Below, in pieces: positions 21,832 through 30,309 of a stretch of DNA of 57,087 bases; position 1 is the stretch's first letter; each line of letters begins with the position of its first letter. A model generated the notes under the pieces. The model saw only the letters and a list, made by a program, of their open reading frames with translations. It did no database searches and was not told where the DNA came from. Source of the stretch: JALOTE01 sp031422195 (GTDB lineage Bacteria; Pseudomonadota; Alphaproteobacteria; Rhizobiales; Rhizobiaceae); NCBI GenBank assembly GCA_031422195.1, contig JANOPZ010000093.1, positions 1 through 57,087 of the forward strand. The letters run 5' to 3'. The position numbers and the translations under genes were made by a program.

Positions 21832-22320
21832 ATGCAAATCAGCGTTTTTGCCATTGGGCGGATGAAATCCGGGCCGGAGCGCGAACTGGTAGCGCGTTAT
21901 CTCGAACGCTTTGAAAAGTCAGCGCCAGCCATTGGTCTTAGTCTTGCCGGTCTCATTGAAAAACCCGAAAGTCGCATGCCAGACGGCCCGCAACGCAAAC
22001 GCGAGGAGGCGTCATGGTTGATGAGCCATTTGGACAGCCAACCTTCAACGCAGCTGGTTCTGCTCGATGAAACCGGAAAGTCGCTTGCGTCTGAAACACT
22101 GGCAGATACCATCGGCAAAAAACGCGATCATGGCTCTAAGCAAATGGTGTTTGCCATTGGTGGCGCTGATGGCCATGATGAAAGTCTCAAAACCCGTGCG
22201 GATTTGGTGGTGTCGTTTGGCGCAGCAACATGGCCACATCAAATAGTGCGCATTTTGCTGTTTGAACAACTCTATCGGTCAGTGACAATATTATCGGGCC
22301 ACCCTTATCATCGGTCGTAA
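21832..22320 (+). CDS. rlmH: 23S rRNA pseudouridine(1915) N3-methyltransferase RlmH
   Basis: SPOUT-class methyltransferase acting on helix 69 of 23S rRNA, 162 aa. Characteristic: MQISVFAIGRMKSGPERELV, LVLLDETGKSLASE, MVFAIGGADGH (the knot Gly loop), and the C-terminal LLFEQLYRSVTILSGHPYHR. Complete. It lies 17 bp after rsfS and is followed by the EnvC-like gene. Confidence 0.97.
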   Translation: MQISVFAIGRMKSGPERELVARYLERFEKSAPAIGLSLAGLIEKPESRMPDGPQRKREEASWLMSHLDSQPSTQLVLLDETGKSLASETLADTIGKKRDHGSKQMVFAIGGADGHDESLKTRADLVVSFGAATWPHQIVRILLFEQLYRSVTILSGHPYHRS

Positions 22321-22374
22321 CAGAAAAATCTATGGTAAACGCAGCGTTAACCAGAAACGCGCTAACTCTTTTGC

Positions 22375-23724
22375 ATGAACCGTAATTTCACCTGCTTTGG
22401 TACGGCAATTTTTATGGCCTGCTTGGCATTGCCTTTGCAGGCCCAAGAGGTTCCCCAAGAGGCTGCTCAAGAGGTTGCCCCCGCCGGTGCACCTGTCACA
22501 GCGGCAGCCAAAGCAACGCCTGCAAACATGCGCGATGTGTTGATTGATCAGCGCGGCAAAACAATCAGCCAAATGGACGAGCTGACCCGAAGCCTTTCGG
22601 TTTCAATTGAACAACGCGCCATGCTGCTAAATGATATTGCCGCGCTTAAGCAAGACGAGGCATCGGTTAGCGCCGAACTGATTAAAGCGGCCAAGGCTGA
22701 AGCGGGCCTCAATGCAGATATTTCTAAACAAAAAGAAGCTTTGATTTTGCTTGAAGGAGAAACAGCAACCATTCATGCCTCCCTCGTTGAGCGCAGTGCC
22801 GTTTTGGCCGAAGTTCTGGCCGCCTTGCAACGTCTGGGCCTTAATCCTCCGCCAGCTTTGCTGGTCACGCCTCAAGATGCCTTAGCTTCTGTAAGAAGTT
22901 CGGTTTTGCTGGGTGCGGTGGTGCCCGCCATGCGCATTGAGACTTTGGCTCTGAAAGCCGATCTCGAACGTTTGGCGGTTTTAAGCACTGAGACAAAGGC
23001 GGCGACAGCCAATTTAACGGCCGGTTTGCAGCGCCAAATAGAAGACTTGGCAAAATTGGATTTGCTGCTGGAAGAAAAGCGCCGCTTGGGTGCAAATTCC
23101 GTCGAAGCGCTGGCTGCCGAAGCGGCACGGGCCAAATCACTTGAAGGCAATCTCGCCAGCTTGAAAGCACTCCTAGGCTCAATCGACGATAAAATTGCCG
23201 ACGTCGAAAAAGCCGCCAACATGCGACGCTTAGCACTGGAAAAGGCCCGTATGCTTGATCCAGGTTCATTTACAGTTGGCCCGTCAGTACAGTTTGCTTC
23301 ACTTAAAGGCCAATTGCCTTGGCCTGTCTTTGGAAAAACCATTTTGAAATATGGCGAAAAAAATAGCGCAGGCATTGTGGTTAATGGCGACATAATTCGG
23401 ACGCGTTCTAGCGCCATCGTCACCGCGCCGGCTGATGCAGTTGTGGCATTTGCCGCGCCATTCCGCTCTTATGGTCAATTGGTGATTCTAGACACAGGTG
23501 CTGGTTACAAAATGGTGATTGGCGGGCTGGCAAAATTGGGTGTTAATGCCGGTCAAACAGTTTTAGCAGGTGAACCTTTAGGTGTAATGGCACCGCAAGG
23601 GCAAGATGCCGCAGCCGGTAAAGAGAGCGAACTCTATGTTGAACTGCGTAAAGATGGACAAGCGGTAAATCCCGCCTCATGGTGGCGGCAACAACCTTTA
23701 GGATTGCAAAACGATGATACGTAA
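22375..23724 (+). CDS. EnvC-like murein hydrolase activator with degenerate LytM domain
   Basis: A 449-aa periplasmic division or envelope factor. The signal peptide ends near ALPLQA|QEV. Long coiled coils cover about residues 45-135 and 190-290. The C-terminal M23/LytM-like domain is recognisable (LPWPVFGKTILKYGEKNSAGIVVNG, APADAVVAFAAPF), but the catalytic His residues are replaced: the HLHFEI position reads ELYVELRKDG. That fits EnvC/NlpD activators of amidases rather than enzymes. Placed between rlmH and ctpA, as in other Hyphomicrobiales; overlaps ctpA by 11 bp. Confidence 0.9.
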   Translation: MNRNFTCFGTAIFMACLALPLQAQEVPQEAAQEVAPAGAPVTAAAKATPANMRDVLIDQRGKTISQMDELTRSLSVSIEQRAMLLNDIAALKQDEASVSAELIKAAKAEAGLNADISKQKEALILLEGETATIHASLVERSAVLAEVLAALQRLGLNPPPALLVTPQDALASVRSSVLLGAVVPAMRIETLALKADLERLAVLSTETKAATANLTAGLQRQIEDLAKLDLLLEEKRRLGANSVEALAAEAARAKSLEGNLASLKALLGSIDDKIADVEKAANMRRLALEKARMLDPGSFTVGPSVQFASLKGQLPWPVFGKTILKYGEKNSAGIVVNGDIIRTRSSAIVTAPADAVVAFAAPFRSYGQLVILDTGAGYKMVIGGLAKLGVNAGQTVLAGEPLGVMAPQGQDAAAGKESELYVELRKDGQAVNPASWWRQQPLGLQNDDT

Positions 23725-25054
23725 AGTTTCTTATTTAATAGTTGGCGCATTGCTCGGTGCAACTGCTTTAACCGCTTTTGAAAAGGTTGGCCCTGCGCAG
23801 GCAACTGCTGCTCCATCCGAAACGTATAAGCAATTGGCCGTGTTTGGTGATATATTTGAGCGCGTGCGCGCCACTTACGTGACCGTGCCGGAAGACAAAG
23901 AATTGGTCCGCGCCGCCATTAACGGCATGCTGACATCACTAGACCCGCATTCCTCTTACCTTGATCCGGAAGCGGCAAAAGATATGCAGGTACAAACCTC
24001 CGGCGAGTTCGGCGGCCTTGGCATTGAAGTGACGATGGAAAACGAGGAGCTGAAAGTCATCACGCCGATCGATGATACGCCCGCTTCCAAAGCAGGTGTT
24101 TTGTCCGGCGATATTATTGCTGAAATTGATGGCGAGGCTGTACGCGGGCTTAACTTGGAGCAGGCCGTCGATAAAATGCGCGGACTGGTCAATACACCCA
24201 TCAAGCTGATGTTGATCCGTAAGGGCGCAGACAAACCGATCGATGTGACCATTGTTCGCGAAATAATCAAAGTTAAAGCCACGCGTTCACGTGTTGAAGG
24301 CGATGATGTTGGCTATATTCGTATTATGTCATTTACGGAGCAAACCTACGACAATTTGCAGGCCGCAATTGAGAAAATCAATAAGGATGTCGGACCTAAG
24401 CTTAAGGGCTATGTGTTGGATTTGCGCTTGAATCCGGGCGGCTTGCTGAACCAGGCCATCTCAGTATCCGACGCTTTTCTTGAGAACGGTGAGGTCGTAT
24501 CGACCCGTGGCCGTGACCCTAATAACATCCAACGATATGATTCACGCCCCGGCGATTTGACCAATGGCTTGCCTCTGATTGTGCTTGTTAATGGTGGCTC
24601 GGCTTCTGCTTCTGAAATTGTCGCTGGCGCTCTGCAAGACCATCACCGCGCAACAATTTTGGGTACAACATCTTTTGGCAAGGGTTCAGTACAAACTATT
24701 GTTCCATTAGGTGAAAATGGTTCATTGCGCCTGACAACAGCGCTGTACTACACGCCATCAGGTAATTCGATCCAAGGCAAAGGTATTGTGCCTGAGATTA
24801 AGGTCGAACAGCCATTACCACCCGAGCTCGCGGGCCGTGATGTCACCCGCGGTGAGTCTGAGTTAAGGGGCCATATCAAGGGCGCCAATGAAGATGAAAG
24901 CGGCTCAGGCTCGCCAGCCTATGTCCCCACCGAAGCCAAAGACGATTTGCAATTACAGCAAGCTTTGAAGCTTCTGCGCGGCGAGGCCAAAGACCCGGCA
25001 TTCCCGCCACCCGCTGAAGCGGCAGCTAAAACCGGTGCGGCCAAAAAAGGCTGA
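23714..25054 (+). CDS. ctpA: Carboxy-terminal processing protease, S41 family
   Basis: A 446-aa periplasmic Ser/Lys protease. An N-terminal membrane or signal segment (YLIVGALLGATALTAF) leads. A PDZ domain spans about residues 95-180 (GEFGGLGIEVTMENEELKV, AGVLSGDIIAEIDGE). The S41 core carries the nucleophile Ser in VNGGSASASEI (about residue 297) and the Lys in TTSFGKGSVQT (about 322). The tail is Ala/Lys-rich. The start overlaps the EnvC-like gene by 11 bp. Pairing with an EnvC-like factor suggests control of cell-wall hydrolysis. Confidence 0.96.
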   Translation: MIRKVSYLIVGALLGATALTAFEKVGPAQATAAPSETYKQLAVFGDIFERVRATYVTVPEDKELVRAAINGMLTSLDPHSSYLDPEAAKDMQVQTSGEFGGLGIEVTMENEELKVITPIDDTPASKAGVLSGDIIAEIDGEAVRGLNLEQAVDKMRGLVNTPIKLMLIRKGADKPIDVTIVREIIKVKATRSRVEGDDVGYIRIMSFTEQTYDNLQAAIEKINKDVGPKLKGYVLDLRLNPGGLLNQAISVSDAFLENGEVVSTRGRDPNNIQRYDSRPGDLTNGLPLIVLVNGGSASASEIVAGALQDHHRATILGTTSFGKGSVQTIVPLGENGSLRLTTALYYTPSGNSIQGKGIVPEIKVEQPLPPELAGRDVTRGESELRGHIKGANEDESGSGSPAYVPTEAKDDLQLQQALKLLRGEAKDPAFPPPAEAAAKTGAAKKG

Positions 25055-25162
25055 GTTTGGCTTTAGATGCGGGATTCCGTAACCGGATTTACCATGCTAA
25101 ACAGGGATTCGGGAGCGATGTCTCTCGTTTCCGTTTTTAGGCATTAGATTTGGAGCCATACT

Positions 25163-26356
25163 CTGACCTCCGAGCTTGATAAACCGCTGAAGGGCCGTGT
25201 TGCTGCACCGCGTAAAGCGCAGGGTGTTCCAATTGGTATTCTGGCGACGGCAAGCACGCTGGGCCTTTGCCTGTTGGCCGGCGCTTTTTGGATTGGCGCT
25301 AATAATTGGCGGGACTTTGCAAACCCGTTGCCAATAGAGGTGGCGGGCTTACCTGAAAAAGATCCAGCTCCAACAGGCGCAGTGGCCGCAAACCCAGCAG
25401 CAATTGCCGCAGACCCGGCGCGGCCCAATGAAATTAGCCGGACCACGACCCAAAATGGCAGCACCATTATCAAAGTTAAACCTCCAAGTGTCACCGATGG
25501 TCAAGGCTCAATCATCGTGCGCGATCCTTCAACATTGACGCAGACCGCAATGGTTGCGCATATGCCGCTCCCGGAACTGATTGAAAAATCGGGTGAAAAA
25601 CGGCTCCCGAAGATTGGCGCCGATGGCACACGGCCTTTTGATGCTTATGCAAGGCCCTGGTCAGGTTCGGCAGGCCCACGCATTGCGATCGTCATTACGG
25701 GTCTTGGGCTTTCACAAACCGGCACCCAAAGCGCAATCAAACAGTTGTCTGAAGATGTGACCTTGGCTTTTGCGTCTGAAGGCAATTCAATTGACCGCTG
25801 GATGCAAACGGCACGCCGCGAAGGACATGAGATCATTTTGCAGGTTCCCATGGAGCCATTTGATTACCCGAATGTCTCACCCGGTAAATTCACTTTGGAA
25901 GTTGCTGGCTCGCCGGATGAAAACCGCGATAGGCTGGAATGGGCACTTAATCGGACAACAAATTATACCGGTATCATGAACCATATGGGCGCAGCTTTCA
26001 CAGCCAATGCCCCAGCTCTGGATGCTATGTTAGGAAATTTGCATAATCGCGGCTTGATGTTCTTTGACGATGGAACGTCAGCGCGCAGCCTGGCGCAAGA
26101 TGAGGCATTGAAAGCTGGCGTTCCTTATGCGCGCGCGGATTTGATCATCGACCCTGACCGAAGCGCAGGCGCAATTTTAGCAAAACTCAATGAACTTGAG
26201 CAAAATGCGCGCTCGCAAGGGATAGCCATTGGTATTGGCGCAGCGTTTAATGAAACGATTGGCACTGTTGCGACTTGGATGAATGAAGCGAAAAAACGCG
26301 GCATCGAATTTGTGCCTATTTCTGCCGTCGCACTCGATCCTGAGCGGCCCGGATGA
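25163..26356 (+). CDS. Divergent polysaccharide deacetylase family protein (apparent CTG start)
   Basis: A 397-aa membrane-anchored periplasmic protein. The N-terminal TM is at about residues 27-47 (IGILATASTLGLCLLAG). A Pro/Ala-rich linker follows, then the divergent polysaccharide deacetylase fold (RIAIVITGLGLSQTGTQ, GHEIILQVPMEPFDYPN, TGIMNHMGAAFTA). No ATG, GTG or TTG occurs in frame between the stop at 25145-25147 and a TTG inside the TM helix at 25274. CTG 25163 stands 8 nt after TTTGGAG and gives (M)TSELDKPL, like family N-termini. I therefore use that start. The function is probably cell-wall related. Confidence 0.85.
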   Translation: MTSELDKPLKGRVAAPRKAQGVPIGILATASTLGLCLLAGAFWIGANNWRDFANPLPIEVAGLPEKDPAPTGAVAANPAAIAADPARPNEISRTTTQNGSTIIKVKPPSVTDGQGSIIVRDPSTLTQTAMVAHMPLPELIEKSGEKRLPKIGADGTRPFDAYARPWSGSAGPRIAIVITGLGLSQTGTQSAIKQLSEDVTLAFASEGNSIDRWMQTARREGHEIILQVPMEPFDYPNVSPGKFTLEVAGSPDENRDRLEWALNRTTNYTGIMNHMGAAFTANAPALDAMLGNLHNRGLMFFDDGTSARSLAQDEALKAGVPYARADLIIDPDRSAGAILAKLNELEQNARSQGIAIGIGAAFNETIGTVATWMNEAKKRGIEFVPISAVALDPERPG

Positions 26357-26865
26357 TCAAGCCATTGAATGTTGAAGATTTGCCCTACCGCCCCTGCGTT
26401 GGCATTATGTTGCTGAATAAATCCGGCCTCGTGTGGGCGGGTCGCCGCGTTGCAATCACCAACTCAGAATATGATGGTTCAACGCAGCTCTGGCAGATGC
26501 CGCAAGGCGGGATCGATAAAAACGAAGACCCGCTCAAAGCTGCTTACCGCGAACTTGAGGAAGAAACCGGTATTACCTCTGTTAGCTTCATTGAGGCCAT
26601 CCCGGATTGGATCTATTATGATCTTCCCGCTCACTTGATCGGCACGGGCCTCAAGGGCAAATACCGCGGCCAAAAACAGCGCTGGTTTGCATTTCAGTTT
26701 GAGGGTCATGATGCTGAAGTTGATATCGACCCTGTGGGCCACGAGAAAGAATTTGATGCGTGGGAATGGAAGCCGATGGCCGAGTTACCCGGCCTGATCG
26801 TGCCGTTCAAGCGCCAAGTCTATGATTCGGTTTGCACTGCATTTGCGCATTTGGCGGGGGCATAG
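26353..26865 (+). CDS. rppH: RNA pyrophosphohydrolase RppH (Nudix)
   Basis: Removes pyrophosphate from 5' ends of mRNA, starting decay, or hydrolyses dinucleoside polyphosphates. 170 aa. The Nudix box runs from Gly52 to Ile74 with E58, R66-E67 and E70-E71 (GGIDKNEDPLKAAYRELEEE). The N-term YRPCVGIMLLNKSGLVWAGRR is diagnostic of RppH/IalA in Alphaproteobacteria. The start ATG overlaps the deacetylase stop (ATGA). It ends 11 bp from the convergent HNH gene. Confidence 0.96.
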   Translation: MIKPLNVEDLPYRPCVGIMLLNKSGLVWAGRRVAITNSEYDGSTQLWQMPQGGIDKNEDPLKAAYRELEEETGITSVSFIEAIPDWIYYDLPAHLIGTGLKGKYRGQKQRWFAFQFEGHDAEVDIDPVGHEKEFDAWEWKPMAELPGLIVPFKRQVYDSVCTAFAHLAGA

Positions 26866-26876
26866 CCAAAGCGTTG

Positions 26877-27293
26877 CTATTTCGCTGCCGTTTTTACGAG
26901 CACTGCGGGCATTTTTGTCATGAGTTCATGTGTTTTTCGCAATGCGGCAATGGCGTGTGCCGCCCAAAGCTCGTGTACTCGCCAAGCGCAACCATGTTTC
27001 TTTTTGGCTCTCAAATGCTGAAAATAAACTGACGCCAAGAATTCTGGCAGGCTTTGGGCCGCTTTTGCCTCATTGCAAGCGCGGCACGCTGGAATGGTGA
27101 GCGCCGGTCCGCTATGGCTAAGTGGGATAATATGATCGGCTGTCGCTTTGGTTGGTCCCTGGGCTTTGCCCTTCTGCCGCATCGCAATGCCGCAATAAGC
27201 GCAGTTCTTTTCTCGCCCATCGGTCCACCAAGGCGCCGTTATACCAGCGGCCACCAGCACCTCTAAATCGGAACTCATTTTTTGTTTCGCCAT
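26877..27293 (-). CDS. HNH endonuclease-like protein
   Basis: About 138 aa. A Cys4-type HNH motif is visible: CAYCG near residue 30, ATADHIIPLSHSG with the catalytic DH, and PACRACNEAKAAQSLPEFL with the second Cys pair. The usual central Asn (NLVPAC) is Thr in LTIPACRACN. The start ATG at 27293 (MAKQKMSSDLE) is preferred; a GTG at 27317 adds eight residues. It lies 76 bp downstream of atpC on the same strand. Function unknown: HNH nucleases of this size occur as free-standing genes in many Alphaproteobacteria. Confidence 0.8.
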   Translation of the reverse strand: MAKQKMSSDLEVLVAAGITAPWWTDGREKNCAYCGIAMRQKGKAQGPTKATADHIIPLSHSGPALTIPACRACNEAKAAQSLPEFLASVYFQHLRAKKKHGCAWRVHELWAAHAIAALRKTHELMTKMPAVLVKTAAK

Positions 27294-27369
27294 GGAAAGC
27301 AGCGATAGTGCAGCCACGTGAATGCTTGGTTTACTGTCCGATTAAAACCAAGCTAAGGAGAACAATTGC

Positions 27370-27771
27370 TTAAAGCATACCGCGCAAGCTGGTCAGATTA
27401 TCGAACAACGTGGCGCTTGCCGCCATTTCTTCGTCGCCTTTAGCAGATGAGGCGGCTATTTTGGCCGCTGCAACCTGCGCATCTAGGTCCGCCAGATTGA
27501 GCTCGCCAACCGGCGTCGCGCTCTCTGCCAATATTGTGCAACCGGCGGGCGTTACGTCTGCAAAACCGCCGAGCACAACAAATTTCAGATCCGAGCCGGC
27601 CGACTGTTTAACGGTCACAATACCCGGCTTAATTGTCGACATCACCGGCGAATGGTTTGCCATGACGGTGAAATAGCCATCGGTACCCGGCACATTCACT
27701 TCTGTCACATCGTTTGATGCCAAAAGCAGGCGCTCAGGTGAGACGAGTTCAAATGCGAAACTGGCAGCCAT
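27370..27771 (-). CDS. atpC: F1F0 ATP synthase epsilon subunit
   Basis: Central stalk subunit and regulator of hydrolysis, 133 aa. The N-terminal beta sandwich is FELVSPERLLLASNDVTEVNVPGTDGYFTVMANHSPVM, and the C-terminal region is a shortened helical domain typical of Alphaproteobacteria. It is the last gene of atpHAGDC. The 58-bp gap to atpD holds a terminator-like hairpin. Confidence 0.97.
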   Translation of the reverse strand: MAASFAFELVSPERLLLASNDVTEVNVPGTDGYFTVMANHSPVMSTIKPGIVTVKQSAGSDLKFVVLGGFADVTPAGCTILAESATPVGELNLADLDAQVAAAKIAASSAKGDEEMAASATLFDNLTSLRGML

Positions 27772-27791
27772 GACTTCAAACTTTCATCAAG

Positions 27792-27818
27792 AAAAAACGG
27801 CGGAGCAAGACCCCGCCG
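27792..27818 (-). terminator. Terminator-like hairpin between atpD and atpC
   Basis: On the minus strand CGGCGG (27818-27813) pairs with CCGCCG (27803-27798), followed by six T (27797-27792). It lies 12 bp after the atpD stop and 21 bp before the atpC start. A partial terminator inside the operon would lower expression of the epsilon subunit relative to beta. The attenuation role is inferred. Confidence 0.75.
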
Positions 27819-27829
27819 CAAAATAATTA

Positions 27830-29368
27830 TTATGCAGCTTCGGCGGCCAAACGTTTGGCTTTTTCAACGGCTTCTTCGATCGTGCCCACCATATAGAAGG
27901 CCGGCTCCGGCAAATGATCATACTCACCATTCACAAGACCTTTGAACGAACGGATCGTATCAGCCAAATCGACCAGTTTACCCGGTGCGCCGGTGAAAAC
28001 TTCGGCCACAAAGAACGGTTGTGATAAGAAGCGCTCAATTTTGCGGGCGCGTGACACAGTCAATTTGTCTTCTTCAGACAGTTCATCCATGCCCAAAATC
28101 GCGATAATATCCTGCAAGGATTTATAGCGCTGCAGTGTCGACTGCACCTGACGGGCAACACCATAGTGCTCTTCACCCACAATTTGCGGATCCAGCATAC
28201 GCGACGTGGAATCAAGTGGATCCACAGCCGGATAAATGCCTTTTTCTGCAATCGATCGGCTGAGTGTTGTTGTCGCGTCCAAGTGGGCGAATGATGTCGC
28301 AGGGGCCGGGTCGGTCAAATCGTCGGCGGGCACGTAAATCGCCTGCACGGATGTTACCGAACCTTTGGTTGTGGTCGTGATGCGCTCCTGCAGCTGGCCC
28401 ATATCGGTTGCAAGCGTCGGCTGGTAGCCCACGGCTGACGGAATACGACCAAGCAGCGCCGACACTTCAGAACCGGCCTGCGTAAAGCGGAAAATATTGT
28501 CGACGAAGAACAACACATCCTGACCTTTATCGCGGAAATATTCCGCAATCGTCAAACCAGTCAAAGCGACACGGGCGCGCGCTCCGGGCGGCTCGTTCAT
28601 CTGGCCGAACACGAGTGCCGCCTTAGAAGCGCCACCGCCGCCTTTCTGGTTAACGCCAGACTCAATGAACTCGTGATAAAGATCGTTGCCTTCACGGGTG
28701 CGCTCGCCAACGCCGGCAAACACCGAATAACCACCGTGGGCTTTAGCAATATTGTTGATCAATTCCTGAATCAGGACCGTTTTGCCAACACCGGCGCCGC
28801 CGAACAGGCCGATTTTACCGCCGCGCGCATAAGGCGCCAGCAGGTCGATCACTTTGATACCGGTGACCAGAATTTGCGCTTCGGTTGATTGTTCTACATA
28901 TTCAGGCGCTGGCTGATGAATGCCGCGCAGTTCCACACCGTGAACCGGGCCTTCTTCATCGATAGGCTCGCCGATAACGTTGATAATACGGCCAAGCAAA
29001 GCTTCACCAACCGGAACCATGATAGCAGAACCCGTGTTGACCACAGGCTGGCCGCGCACCAAACCTTCGGTCGCATCCATCGCAATACAGCGCACTGTGC
29101 TTTCGCCCAAATGCTGTGCCACTTCAAGAACAAGGCGGTTGCCGTTATTTGTGGTTTCGAGCGCATCCAAAATCGCTGGCAGAGCGCCTTCAAATTTAAC
29201 GTCAACAACCGCGCCGATAACTTGCGTCACGCGGCCCGTGGCAACGCCCAGAGGCTTAGCCTTTAAGACAGGAGCTTTTTCTGCTGCTTTAACAGCAGGC
29301 GCTTTTGCTGCGGCGGCCTTTGCAGGGGCTTTGGCTGGCGCTTTGGCGGGAGCTGCGGCTTTTGCCAT
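27830..29368 (-). CDS. atpD: F1F0 ATP synthase beta subunit
   Basis: Catalytic subunit, 512 aa. The N-terminal extension of about 40 residues (KAPAKAPAKAAAAKAPAVK) is Ala/Lys/Pro-rich, a Hyphomicrobiales feature. Core motifs: P-loop GGAGVGKTVL, catalytic Glu in GVGERTREGND, DELSEEDKL (DELSEED loop). ATG 29368 is preceded by GGAAGG; GTG 29392 is a longer alternative. Part of the atpHAGDC operon. Confidence 0.98.
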   Translation of the reverse strand: MAKAAAPAKAPAKAPAKAAAAKAPAVKAAEKAPVLKAKPLGVATGRVTQVIGAVVDVKFEGALPAILDALETTNNGNRLVLEVAQHLGESTVRCIAMDATEGLVRGQPVVNTGSAIMVPVGEALLGRIINVIGEPIDEEGPVHGVELRGIHQPAPEYVEQSTEAQILVTGIKVIDLLAPYARGGKIGLFGGAGVGKTVLIQELINNIAKAHGGYSVFAGVGERTREGNDLYHEFIESGVNQKGGGGASKAALVFGQMNEPPGARARVALTGLTIAEYFRDKGQDVLFFVDNIFRFTQAGSEVSALLGRIPSAVGYQPTLATDMGQLQERITTTTKGSVTSVQAIYVPADDLTDPAPATSFAHLDATTTLSRSIAEKGIYPAVDPLDSTSRMLDPQIVGEEHYGVARQVQSTLQRYKSLQDIIAILGMDELSEEDKLTVSRARKIERFLSQPFFVAEVFTGAPGKLVDLADTIRSFKGLVNGEYDHLPEPAFYMVGTIEEAVEKAKRLAAEAA

Positions 29369-29409
29369 GTTCTTCAACCTTCCTTCGTGCACGACTGTGC
29401 AATTATGTC

Positions 29410-30288
29410 TTAGAGCGCTTCTGCGCCCGAGATAATTTCAATCAATTCTTTGGTAATCTGGGCTTGGCGCTGACGGTTATAAGACTGGGACAAACGTTTG
29501 ATCATATCGCCGGCGTTTCGGGTTGCGCTGTCCATTGCCGACATGCGCGAACCCTGCTCGGATGCGGCGTTTTCAAGCAAAGCCTTAAACACTTGAACCG
29601 CAATATTGCGCGGGATCAAATCAGTCAAAATAGCGGCTGCATCCGGCTCGTAATCATAAACGTCTGAGCCACCAGAAACAGCTGCGGCAGCTTCAGGAAC
29701 AATCACCGGTATCAACTGTTGAGCGGTTGGAAACTGCGCAATGACCGACTTAAAGCGCGAATAGAACAACGTGCAGACATCGAACTGATCGTCGCCAAAC
29801 AGTGCGATCACTTTATCGGCAACGCTATTGGCTTGCGCAAACCCGATCGATTTAATATCGCGAAACTCCACACGCTCAACAATGCGGTCGGCCAAATCGC
29901 GGCGCAGCTGGTCATAGCCTTTTTTACCAACGCAGAAAATTTTGACCGTTTTGCCGTCTGCAATCAAACGGCGGGCATGTTCACGGGCGAGACGCACGAT
30001 TTGAGTGTTAAAGCCGCCGCAGAGACCGCGCTCGGACGTGCAGACCACCAGCAAATGCGTCTGGTTCTTGCCCGTTCCCGCCATCAAACGCGGCGCATCA
30101 CCACCTGTAATCGCTGTCGCAATATTGGTAAGCACCGCTTCAATGCGTTGCGAATAGGGGCGGGCTTGTTCGGCGGCATCTTGCGCACGGCGGAGTTTCG
30201 CAGCCGCAACCATTTGCATGGCTTTGGTAATTTTCTGCGTCGCCTTCACTGAGGAGATGCGGACACGAAGGTCCTTTAATGATGCCAT
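29410..30288 (-). CDS. atpG: F1F0 ATP synthase gamma subunit
   Basis: Rotor shaft subunit, 292 aa. N-terminal helix: MASLKDLRVRISSVKATQKI and MQMVAAAKLRRAQ. C-terminal helix: MSAMDSATRNAGDMIKRL and YNRQRQAQITKELIEIISGAEAL. Both helices form the coiled coil. The central segment (SERGLCGGFNTQI) is complete. It lies 21 bp after atpA and 41 bp before atpD. Confidence 0.98.
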   Translation of the reverse strand: MASLKDLRVRISSVKATQKITKAMQMVAAAKLRRAQDAAEQARPYSQRIEAVLTNIATAITGGDAPRLMAGTGKNQTHLLVVCTSERGLCGGFNTQIVRLAREHARRLIADGKTVKIFCVGKKGYDQLRRDLADRIVERVEFRDIKSIGFAQANSVADKVIALFGDDQFDVCTLFYSRFKSVIAQFPTAQQLIPVIVPEAAAAVSGGSDVYDYEPDAAAILTDLIPRNIAVQVFKALLENAASEQGSRMSAMDSATRNAGDMIKRLSQSYNRQRQAQITKELIEIISGAEAL

Positions 30289-30309
30289 AAGCTAAACCCC
30301 TTGCCGCGA

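Noticed and set aside
22872..23423. Antisense frame of 183 codons within the EnvC-like gene
   Set aside because: No ribosome site, no family, and lies fully inside a well supported gene.
27324..27353. Inverted repeat GCTTGGTTT...AAACCAAGC after atpC as a terminator
   Set aside because: No T-run follows on the minus strand and the loop is 12 nt; left unassigned.
29719..30252. Antisense frame of 177 codons across atpG
   Set aside because: The composition is that of a shadow (Arg, His, Asn-rich) and atpG is certain.
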